From NCBI GenBank assembly GCA_003506275.1, contig DOBD01000292.1, positions 17,098 through 26,052 on the forward strand: a stretch of DNA of 8,955 nucleotides, in the 5' to 3' direction. This stretch comes from Bacteroidales bacterium (lineage in GTDB: Bacteria > Bacteroidota > Bacteroidia > Bacteroidales > UBA1402). A program made the position numbers and the translations under genes. This document shows positions 1 to 6,700 of the stretch, piece by piece (position 1 is the stretch's first letter; the number at the start of each line of letters is the position of its first letter). Under the pieces are notes generated by a model that saw only the letters and a list, made by a program, of their open reading frames with translations, was not told where the DNA came from and ran no database searches.

Positions 1-1058
1 AATGGGCTTTTCTCGAGACATGGGTCAACCAGGTGAAGGCGGCGGGTATCAAGCAGGTCCATGGGCACATTGTTGCCGATGCATCCTATTTTGATGCGGA
101 GCCTCTGTCTCCTTTCTGGTTATGGGAAGACATCGGCAATTACTACGCGGCCGGGGTCCATGGCCTGGGAGTGCATGACAATTCCTACACCTTACACCTG
201 CGTTCGGGTGCTCCCGGTAGCCAGCCCATCATCCTGGGTACGGAACCTTCCTTGCCACATCTGCACGTGGACAATCACTTGATGGCTGCCGACAACAACA
301 AGGACAGCGCTTACCTGTATGGTCAGCCATGGATTTGGACACGCAGCCTGTATGGTACCATGCCCGCCAACAGGGCTGACTTCAGTATTAAGGGAGACTT
401 GCCCGATCCGCCGCTGCAAGCGGCAGTCTACTTGTATGAAGCCTTGAAAAAAGCGGGCATTTCTGTCCAGGAGCCAGCTGTTACGGTACGATCCTATCCG
501 TTGCCTCGATCTTCCGGTGTACGATTGGGGGTTGTATGCTCTCCTCCCTTAAGACGCCTCGTTGAAATCATTCTCCATCACAGCGACAATCACTATGCTG
601 AGTGTCTTTTGCGCCATTTGGCGGCTGTTCGATTTGCACCTCCACTCACAGCCAGAAACGGTCTTGCTGTCATCCAGCAACATTGGCAATCCACCGGGCT
701 GGATATGAGCGGCTTGATAATGGTGGATGGTTCCGGGCTGTCACCTGTCAATCGGCTCTCCGCCCGTTTTTTGGGTCAGTTGCTGATGCATATGGCTACC
801 AGGAGCGAACAAAGTAAGGTGTTTGAAGCATTGTTGCCCAGGGCCGGTCTGGAAGGTACTGTTTCCAACTTTCTGGCAAATACGCCGTTGGCCGGTAAAG
901 CCAGGCTTAAAAGTGGTTCCAATCAGTATACGACGGCTTATGCCGGTTATTGTCTCCGAAACGGCTCGAAACAGGTCGTTGTACTGGTCGTAAATCATGG
1001 ACTTATTTCCCGTCAGCAGGTGCGTAATGATCTGACTGATTTCTTGCTTGGGCGTTGA
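1..1058 (+). CDS. dacB: D-alanyl-D-alanine carboxypeptidase/endopeptidase, PBP4 (peptidase S13) family, 5'-partial
   Basis: This is a penicillin-binding protein of the PBP4/DacB type, a periplasmic enzyme that trims or cleaves peptidoglycan stem peptides. The reading frame is open from base 3, so the gene starts upstream; the GTG at 33 is an internal valine, not a start. About 351 residues are present. Peptidase S13 proteins usually have 450-490, so roughly the first quarter is missing, including the signal peptide and the SxxK motif with the nucleophilic serine. Visible family marks are a segment like VKAAGIKQVHGHIVADASYF near the left edge, the second active-site motif SDN at 582-590 (context HHSDNHYAE), and the third motif KSG at 909-917 (context LKSGSN), followed by a typical YAGYC strand and VVLVVNH. 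KSG replaces the textbook KTG, which is conservative. The C-terminus at the TGA (1056-1058) looks intact. The family call is secure; the in vivo specificity is inferred. Confidence 0.93.
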   Translation, partial: WAFLETWVNQVKAAGIKQVHGHIVADASYFDAEPLSPFWLWEDIGNYYAAGVHGLGVHDNSYTLHLRSGAPGSQPIILGTEPSLPHLHVDNHLMAADNNKDSAYLYGQPWIWTRSLYGTMPANRADFSIKGDLPDPPLQAAVYLYEALKKAGISVQEPAVTVRSYPLPRSSGVRLGVVCSPPLRRLVEIILHHSDNHYAECLLRHLAAVRFAPPLTARNGLAVIQQHWQSTGLDMSGLIMVDGSGLSPVNRLSARFLGQLLMHMATRSEQSKVFEALLPRAGLEGTVSNFLANTPLAGKARLKSGSNQYTTAYAGYCLRNGSKQVVVLVVNHGLISRQQVRNDLTDFLLGR

Positions 1059-1074
1059 TTTTTTCCTACTTTTG
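1043..1074 (+). promoter_or_regulatory. Candidate Bacteroidota promoter overlapping the end of dacB
   Basis: TACTTTTG at 1067-1074 is an exact match to the Bacteroidota -7 consensus TAnnTTTG. CTTG at 1043-1046 lies 20 nt upstream, close to the TTTG -33 box and its usual spacing of about 19-21 nt. Transcription would begin near 1081, about 15 nt before the ATG at 1096. The site overlaps the last codons and stop of dacB. It would let the unknown gene, rsmI and the lipoprotein gene be transcribed separately from dacB. This is a sequence match only. Confidence 0.5.
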
Positions 1075-1095
1075 TGCGCTGAATACGAACGTCTC

Positions 1096-1587
1096 ATGAA
1101 TGTCGAATCACCCTTGTTGCGAGAAGTCAGGGAACTGCGGTTGCTGGCTCGTGGATTGAGCCGGGTGGAAACATTTCCCTCTGATTTACTGGATTTGATG
1201 GTTGAGAAAATTGATCATCTGGAGGCCTTGATAACTGGTGCCCAACCCAGTGAATCGACCGATTTGGCTTCTATTGATCATTCGACTCCGGCTGATGAAC
1301 CAACTCCGGTTGGTGAATCGGCTCCGCTTACTGACTCGACGCATCGCCTCGAACAAATTAGGGTCTCTTTGACCCTGAACGACCGGTTCTTATTCCAGCG
1401 GGAATTGTTTGGCAACGACGCTCAACGTATGGCTGCTTTTTTTGAAGCATTGAGCCAGCGCCAAAACCTCGCTGAGGCTGCATCACTGCTTCATGCTTAT
1501 TGTCCTGACTGTGAAGAAACAGAAGGGTACACGCTGATGAAGACCTTGCTTGAACGTTGGTATCCCGCCCATGTGGGCTTAGCTTGA
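1096..1587 (+). CDS. Conserved-looking hypothetical protein between dacB and rsmI, with a hexapeptide-repeat linker
   Basis: I do not recognise this 163-residue protein by name. It has no signal peptide, so it is probably cytoplasmic. Three parts can be seen. Residues 1-50 are leucine- and charge-rich and probably helical (LLREVRELRLLARGL). Residues about 51-81 are a Ser/Thr/Pro/Asp/Glu-rich linker ending in three hexapeptide repeats. Residues about 87-163 look like the conserved part, starting RVSLTLNDRFLFQRELF. That LNDRF-x-FQRELF pattern resembles, from memory, small uncharacterised Bacteroidota proteins. The ATG at 1096 is chosen. A TTG at 1048 is in frame, but it would overlap dacB and lie upstream of the predicted transcription start. 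The TGA at 1585-1587 is 5 nt before the rsmI ATG, so the two genes are probably co-transcribed. Cys-Pro-Asp-Cys near residue 136 is a lone CxxC, not enough to claim metal binding. Confidence 0.8.
   Translation: MNVESPLLREVRELRLLARGLSRVETFPSDLLDLMVEKIDHLEALITGAQPSESTDLASIDHSTPADEPTPVGESAPLTDSTHRLEQIRVSLTLNDRFLFQRELFGNDAQRMAAFFEALSQRQNLAEAASLLHAYCPDCEETEGYTLMKTLLERWYPAHVGLA
1285..1338 (+). repeat. Three tandem 18-bp units coding a hexapeptide repeat
   Basis: Three in-frame 18-bp units lie at 1285-1302, 1303-1320 and 1321-1338. They code TPADEP, TPVGES and APLTDS. Units 1 and 2 are clearly similar at DNA level (both start ACTCCGG and carry TGA at the same offset), and unit 3 is more diverged. 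The unit length is a multiple of three, so gain or loss of copies would keep the frame. It lies in the flexible linker of the unknown protein. Confidence 0.7.
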
Positions 1588-1592
1588 CGGAC

Positions 1593-2267
1593 ATGGCAGC
1601 ACTGACGGTCGTGCCCACACCGGTGGGCAATCTGGAAGACATCACACTCAGGGCCTTGACAGTCTTGAAAACCAGTGATGTGATCCTGGCAGAGGATACC
1701 AGGACGACTGGGATACTGCTCAAGCATTTTGGCATCACAACGCCCATGTTGTCTCACCATAAGTTTAACGAACACAAGACGATAGAATCGCTGGTGACCA
1801 GGCTCCAAGGGGGTGAGAATATGGCATTGGTATCCGATGCCGGGACACCCTGCATCTCAGACCCCGGTTTTCTGTTGGTTCGCCAGTGTGTTGCTCAAGG
1901 GATTTCGGTCGAATGTCTGCCTGGAGCCACCGCCTTGATACCTGCCTTGGTCGTTTCCGGCCTTCCTTCCGATCGTTTCCATTTCGAAGGGTTTCTCCCG
2001 GTAAAGAAAGGTCGTCAAACGCGCTTGAAACAACTGGCACTGCTGCCGGTAACCTTTGTGCTGTATGAATCGCCCTATCGAGTCCTTAAAACCCTGACTC
2101 AATTGGCCGAACACGTAGGTCAGGAACGATTGGCGTCGGCCTCCAGGGAAATCAGCAAACACTTTGAAGAAACCGTCAGGGGTACGCTCTCTGACTTGAT
2201 CGATCATTTCACAACCCACGAACCTAGGGGGGAGTTCGTGTTGGTGATTGCAGGCGCCCCTGAGTAG
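1593..2267 (+). CDS. rsmI: 16S rRNA (cytidine(1402)-2'-O)-methyltransferase RsmI
   Basis: RsmI uses S-adenosylmethionine to methylate the ribose 2'-OH of C1402 in 16S rRNA, in the decoding centre of the small ribosomal subunit. The 224-residue protein is a single tetrapyrrole-methylase-fold domain. Its family motifs appear in order: VVPTPVGNLEDITLRAL at residues 6-22, LAEDTR at 32-37, LVSDAGTPCISDPG at 79-92, CLPGATALIPAL at 108-119, FEGFLP at 131-136, YESPYR at 158-163, SREISKHFEE at 184-193 and RGEFVLVIAG at 212-221. It ends shortly after the core, without the C-terminal extension seen in longer homologues such as that of E. coli. The ATG at 1593 starts right before the first conserved strand. 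In-frame TTG codons at 1557 and 1584 would only add poorly conserved residues and overlap the upstream gene. The next gene starts 2 nt after its stop, which suggests translational coupling. Confidence 0.96.
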   Translation: MAALTVVPTPVGNLEDITLRALTVLKTSDVILAEDTRTTGILLKHFGITTPMLSHHKFNEHKTIESLVTRLQGGENMALVSDAGTPCISDPGFLLVRQCVAQGISVECLPGATALIPALVVSGLPSDRFHFEGFLPVKKGRQTRLKQLALLPVTFVLYESPYRVLKTLTQLAEHVGQERLASASREISKHFEETVRGTLSDLIDHFTTHEPRGEFVLVIAGAPE

Positions 2268-2269
2268 CC

Positions 2270-3166
2270 ATGTATAATTCAATTGAAAAAAAAATGAAAC
2301 GTGTCATGTTGGCCGGAAGCGCCTCGTTGCTTCCCTTGTTGTTTGTCATCATGTTGTTGCCCGCTTGTAACCGCACCTCAGATGCGTACAAAGCCCTCGA
2401 ACAGGAAAAGGACTCCCTTCTGCTGGAGGAACAGAAAAAAACGGCCGAACTGAATCAGATGTTGTCCGTCATCAATATGATAGAGGATAATTTCGAACAG
2501 ATCAAGACCGCTGAAAACTATGTTACATTCCAGGCCGGTCAGCAAGAAATCGCTCAGGATAGCATTGGCCGTATCGTCAACGACATTGAGTTGATTCGAA
2601 AAACCCTGGTGGATAACAAAAGCCAGATTGAAAATCTTAAGAATCAGTTGGCGTCCAGCCGTAAAGCTTCCGGTGAGATGAAACGCTTGGTGGCCAGGCT
2701 GTCAGCGCAGATCGAAGAACATGTGAAAACCATCACCTCTCTTCAGGAACAGTTGGCACTCAAGGATATCCGAATACAGGAACTTGACGAATTGGTGATG
2801 ACGCTCGGCGATTCCATTTCTTCCCTCCAGGCCAGTGTGTCTGGCAAAGAAAGCCAGTTGACTCAGAAGGATACGCAACTTAATAAAGTGTGGTTTGTCT
2901 TTGGTACGCGTAAGGAACTGAGGCAACAGGAGATTTTCACGCGCAACGGTTTACTGGTTGAGGGCTTCAACAAGGATTATTTTCTGGAAGATGATGCCAG
3001 AACATTGACGGAGATTCCGCTGTATTCGAAAAAGGCCAAATTGCTGACAAATCATCCTGTCAGCAGCTATCAATTTGAGAAAGTCAACGAGTTTCAGGTG
3101 CTTCACATTACAGACCCGAAGAAATTCTGGGAGATTTCCCACTATTTGGTCATAGAAGTGGATTAA
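2270..3166 (+). CDS. Coiled-coil lipoprotein, possibly Cbp1-like
   Basis: This is a 298-residue predicted lipoprotein. A basic N-region and hydrophobic stretch (residues 9-31) end in the lipobox LPAC, with the lipidated cysteine at residue 33. Residues about 36-206 are rich in Gln, Glu, Lys and Leu with heptad-like spacing, consistent with a long coiled coil. Residues about 207-298 form a compact C-terminal domain with VWFVFGTRKEL, FNKDYFLEDDAR, SKKAKLLTNHP and FWEISHYLVIEV. From memory this architecture resembles Bacteroidales lipoproteins annotated as Cbp1-family collagen-binding adhesins, but I cannot confirm it and adhesion should not be assumed. The ATG at 2270 is 2 nt after the rsmI stop. 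An ATG at 2294, preceded by an A-tract, would give a shorter signal peptide with the cysteine at residue 25, and is equally plausible. The residues after the cysteine (NRTSDAY) lack the acidic cluster of a surface-export signal, so the protein may face the periplasm. A strong terminator follows. Confidence 0.85.
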   Translation: MYNSIEKKMKRVMLAGSASLLPLLFVIMLLPACNRTSDAYKALEQEKDSLLLEEQKKTAELNQMLSVINMIEDNFEQIKTAENYVTFQAGQQEIAQDSIGRIVNDIELIRKTLVDNKSQIENLKNQLASSRKASGEMKRLVARLSAQIEEHVKTITSLQEQLALKDIRIQELDELVMTLGDSISSLQASVSGKESQLTQKDTQLNKVWFVFGTRKELRQQEIFTRNGLLVEGFNKDYFLEDDARTLTEIPLYSKKAKLLTNHPVSSYQFEKVNEFQVLHITDPKKFWEISHYLVIEVD

Positions 3167-3205
3167 TCAAACAAACAACAGTCTGCCCGGTGCAGATGGT
3201 CACGT

Positions 3206-3246
3206 AACACCAAGTCAGTTTTTAAGCTGATTTGGTGTTTTTTTTT
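3206..3246 (+). terminator. Strong intrinsic terminator after the rsmI-lipoprotein block
   Basis: The arm 3206-3220 pairs with 3225-3239 in a 15-bp stem (two G-T wobbles, no mismatch) closed by a TTTA loop. Nine T residues follow at 3238-3246, two of them shared with the stem. It begins 40 nt after the lipoprotein stop. A small hairpin just upstream (TCTGC at 3182-3186 with GCAGA at 3192-3196) may stack before it. The T-tract is on the + strand only, so it should act in that direction. Confidence 0.93.
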
Positions 3247-3254
3247 CATCAAAA

Positions 3255-3276
3255 GTAGCCATAGGCCACCTTTTTT
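3255..3276 (+). terminator. Possible weak backup terminator
   Basis: GTAGCC at 3255-3260 pairs with GGCCAC at 3264-3269, with one A-C mismatch and a 3-nt loop. One C and six T residues (3271-3276) follow. It sits 9 nt after the main terminator's T-tract. The stem is short and broken, so it would be weak; it fits a tandem terminator insulating the susC region. Confidence 0.35.
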
Positions 3277-3531
3277 ATACGCCATGTGGATAAAAATACA
3301 TTATATGTAGGTTACTTTTTGATTAATTATCTATCCGAAAAAGTGATAGTATTGAAATAATGAACAATGGAAAATATCTGAGCGTAAGAACCCGATTAAT
3401 AATGTAAATTGCAGATAGATAAATGAATACAATCTTTTAATCTTGTTTGTGCGCTTCGGTAAACCTAAGAAATGGATGGGTGTATGTCATCGTTGAGGCT
3501 GAAATGAATTTGTCTATCGTGCCGTTGCCGG
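3277..3531. other. AT-rich intergenic stretch without a recognisable gene
   Basis: No open frame of convincing length, tRNA or rRNA pattern is visible on either strand. Short ATG-led frames such as the one at 3473 stop within about a dozen codons. The only structure seen is a 9-bp inverted repeat (TTATCTATC at 3327-3335, GATAGATAA at 3414-3422), a local inverted repeat CTATC/GATAG at 3331-3349, and a near-direct repeat GATTAATTAT/GATTAATAAT at 3321 and 3394. In AT-rich DNA these could be chance. The stretch may hold regulator-binding sites for the susC promoter. Confidence 0.5.
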
Positions 3532-3562
3532 GTTAAATGAGTTGAAAAAGTGTTTATATTTG
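3532..3562 (+). promoter_or_regulatory. Candidate promoter for the susC operon
   Basis: TATATTTG at 3555-3562 is the only exact TAnnTTTG match on the + strand between the terminators and susC. The -33 position, 19 nt upstream, reads GTTA (3532-3535), a poor match to TTTG. A weak -33 box is consistent with an activator-dependent promoter. Transcription would start near 3569 and leave a leader of about 140 nt before the susC ATG. Confidence 0.5.
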
Positions 3563-3570
3563 TAATGTTC

Positions 3571-3590
3571 GTTAAATACCGTTAATAACC
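3571..3590 (+). repeat. 10-bp tandem direct repeat just after the predicted susC start site
   Basis: GTTAAATACC (3571-3580) is followed directly by GTTAATAACC (3581-3590), identical at 8 of 10 positions. GTTAAAT also occurs at 3532-3538, upstream of the -7 box. The repeat lies immediately downstream of the predicted transcription start. It could be an operator or part of the folded leader RNA, but it is short enough to be chance. Confidence 0.45.
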
Positions 3591-3632
3591 ATGACACGTT
3601 GGGTCATCCTGAAGCGTCATTGGTTGTTTTTT
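3584..3632 (+). terminator. Terminator-like stem-loop and T-tract in the susC leader (candidate attenuator)
   Basis: Bases 3584-3595 pair with 3616-3628 in a 12-bp stem with one bulged T (3620 or 3621) and one T-G wobble, closed by a 20-nt loop. The end of the 3' arm runs into six T residues at 3627-3632. The 5' arm element ATGAC (3591-3595) can instead pair with GTCAT at 3603-3607, making a smaller competing hairpin. This gives a terminator-like fold and an alternative fold between the predicted promoter and the susC ATG. The stem is AT-rich and the loop large, so stability is modest and the attenuator role is inference. Confidence 0.35.
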
Positions 3633-3706
3633 GTAGTTATAACGAGATCAAGCTTACACCATAACGCAACAAAACGAGTGATGATTAACAACTTAAACGT
3701 TCAATT

Positions 3707-6700
3707 ATGAGAAAACTGACTTTCTTACTGGCTTGCTTCTTTATGGCAAGCCTGGGTATGGTTCATGCTCAGTCGACGACAGCGTCCGGAAAGGTGATTT
3801 CCGCCGAGGACGGTGAGCCCGTCATCGGGGCTTCCATATTCGTCAAAGACACCAACACAGGTGCTGTATCCGATGTCAATGGACAATTCATCGTCAACCT
3901 GCCTGGTACGTCCAAGACCTTGGTCGTGTCTTACATCGGGATGAAGACCAAAGAGGTTGAAGGTAAAACTAACATGGTCATCGAGCTTGAATCTTCATCG
4001 TCAGAACTGGATGAAGTCGTCGTACTTGCGTACGGTACCACCACCAGGGCTCAGTTTGTTGGATCGGCCTCCACGGTGGACAACAAAACCATCACCGACC
4101 GCTCTGTATCCAACGTGACCAACGCCCTACAAGGTGCTGCCCCTGGTGTACAAGTCGTCAGTGGTAGTGGCCAGCCAGGTACCAACGCCACCATCCGTAT
4201 CCGTGGTGTCGGCTCCATCAATGGTGGAACCACCCCCTTGTATGTTGTCGATGGTGCTCCTTATGATACTGATGTTCTGAACTTGTTGGATGCTCGTGAC
4301 ATTGAGTCAGTTACTGTCCTCAAGGACGCAGCTGCCACTGCCATTTACGGAGCCCGTGGCGCCAATGGTGTTGTGTTGATAACCACCAAGAAAGGTAATA
4401 CAGAAAGCAAGGCTACTGTCAATGTGGAAGCCAAGTGGGGTAACAGCAGCCGCGCCGTACCCAACTATAATGTCATGACTAGCCCGGCCATGTACTACGA
4501 AACGTTATACAAGGCCCTGTACAACTCCCGCGTTTTCGCTGGATCAACTGCAACTGATGCATATGCCTACGCTGATGCCAACATCTTCAGCCAGACAGGT
4601 GCCGGTTATCAAGTTTATACAGTACCAGCCGGGGAACGTTTTATTGGAACGAACTTCAAGTTGAACCCCAAGGCCACCTTGGGTTATAAGGATGCCAACT
4701 ATTACTATACTCCTGACAATTGGGAGGATGAAACCCTCAAACGCAATAACCTGCGTCAGGAATACAACGTACAAATCAATGGTGGAGGCGACAAGACTAC
4801 TTACTTTATGTCTGCTGGTTACTTAGACGATCCTGGTTTGGTTGAAGGGTCCGGTTTTTCTCGCTACACCTTACGCTCCAACATTGACTCTCAAGTGAAA
4901 ACGTGGTTGAAAGCAGGTGCTAACATGACCTATGCCTTCTCCAACTACCAGAATCCTGGTTATCAAACAAGCTGGGGAAGTTCAGGAAACGTGTTCTCCA
5001 ACGCCAATTTAATGGCTCCCATTTATCCCTTCTACGTGCGCAACACTGATGGGACCTTGAAAGTAGATGCCAATGGTTACAACGTATATGATGCCGGTAA
5101 CAGCACGAATTTCTTGCGTCCGGGTAGCGCACCCAGGGGTAACCATGCCATCAACTTGTTGATTGACCAGAACTACAGTTATACTGATTACATCAACAGC
5201 AATTTCTATGTGACCATTACACCGCTTGAAGGCCTGAACCTGACAGCTCGTATCACGCCCTCAGTGGCCAACGAGCGTGCTATGGGACTGAGTAATCCTT
5301 TCTATGGCAGTCCTTCTATTGAAGGTAGTGTGTCTGTTGAACACAACAGGGCCATAACTGTCAACCAACAGTACTTGGCCAATTACAAGAAAGACCTGGG
5401 TGACCACAACGTGGAAGGCCTTGTTGGTTATGAAGCGTATACGTTGAAGTACCAAAACCTTTCTGGTAGTAATGACCACCTTTTCAATCCATTTATTGGT
5501 GAGTTGAACAATGCCTTCGGTTCTGATCCTGCAAGTGACCGGCTTCATTCATATACTGATAACTACGCCACAACTGGCATGTTTGGACGTTTCCAATACG
5601 ATTACAACGCTAAATACTTCATTAATGCCACGTTGAGGCACGAAGCGTCTTCCCGTTTCCATCCTGATCAGCGTTGGGGTACGTTTGGCAGTATCGGTGC
5701 CGCCTGGATGATGCATAAGGAAGTTTTTATGGAAGGCACTTCTGAATGGTTGGACGAATTGAAGCTTAAGTCCAGTTTTGGTACTCAGGGTAATGACCAA
5801 CTGAGAAACTATTATGCCTACCGTGACTTGTATGACATAGCCTATAACAGTTTGACTGGTGAATATACCAAGGTGTTGTCTGGCAAAGGAAACCCAGATC
5901 TGAAATGGGAATCACAAAAGCTATTTAACATCGGTGCCGAATTTGCAGTCTTGAAAGAAAAAATCACCGGTAGTGTTGAGTACTTCAGCCGCTTGAATTC
6001 AGATATGCTTTTCAGTGTACCGATGCCTCCCAGTGTTGGTTATGCCAGCGAACCTCAAAACGTCGGTTCGGTCTTAAACAACGGTGTGGAAATCGATTTG
6101 AATGTGACCCTGATTAAGAACCGTAACATTGACTGGTCGGTTTATGGCAACATCACCTTTATCAATAGTGAAATTAAATCGTTGCCTGCCTACGTTGACA
6201 ACAACCCCAAAAAAGCCATTGAACAAAACAGCTCCATGTTGAAAGTTGGTGGTTCTTTGAACCAGGCTTACCTGGTGCAATACGCCGGTGTTGATCCCAA
6301 TACGGGTCAGGCTTTGTATTACACCGATCCTGACAACGGCGATTTCACCACAACACCCAATTACATTGACGCCAAGCAGGCCGATTTGGGTGACGTGAGT
6401 ATCGACGCCTATGGTGGTTTTGGTACAACGCTGGATGCTTATGGATTTGACTTCTCTGCGCAATTCGCATACCAGTTCGGTGGACAGGCTTACGATGGTA
6501 CGTATCAGGAACTGATGCACACTGGTAAACAAAGCGGACGTAACTGGCATACCGACATATTAAACGCTTGGACGCCCCAAAATACCAAATCTGACATTCC
6601 TCGAATCAACACAGCTGACGATCACGATCAGAAAAACAGCAGTCGCTTCCTTGTCAGCTCCAATTTCTTGAGCCTTAACGCATTGACTTTAGGTTACACC

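Noticed and set aside
33..35. GTG at 33 as the start of the dacB product
   Set aside because: The same frame is open upstream to base 3 with family-like residues (FLETWVNQ), and the protein would lack its signal peptide and SxxK motif. It is an internal codon of a gene cut by the window edge.
741..1097. 118-residue open frame on the - strand over the end of dacB
   Set aside because: It lies antisense to a clear coding frame, has no recognisable motif and no promoter or start context. The other - strand frames under rsmI, susC and susD are rejected for the same reason.
1471..1515. CPDC in the unknown protein as a zinc or redox site
   Set aside because: A single CxxC without a second cysteine or histidine pair or a thioredoxin-like context does not support metal binding or redox function.
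3250..3257. CAAAAGTA, an exact TAnnTTTG -7 box on the - strand that could drive an antisense RNA into the lipoprotein gene
   Set aside because: No CAAA-like -33 element lies at the right distance, and no - strand gene or terminator follows. One 8-bp degenerate match is weak evidence in AT-rich DNA.
3473..3508. Short ATG-led frame in the intergenic region as a leader peptide
   Set aside because: It has only 11 codons, lies upstream of the predicted transcription start and shows no runs of a single regulatory amino acid.
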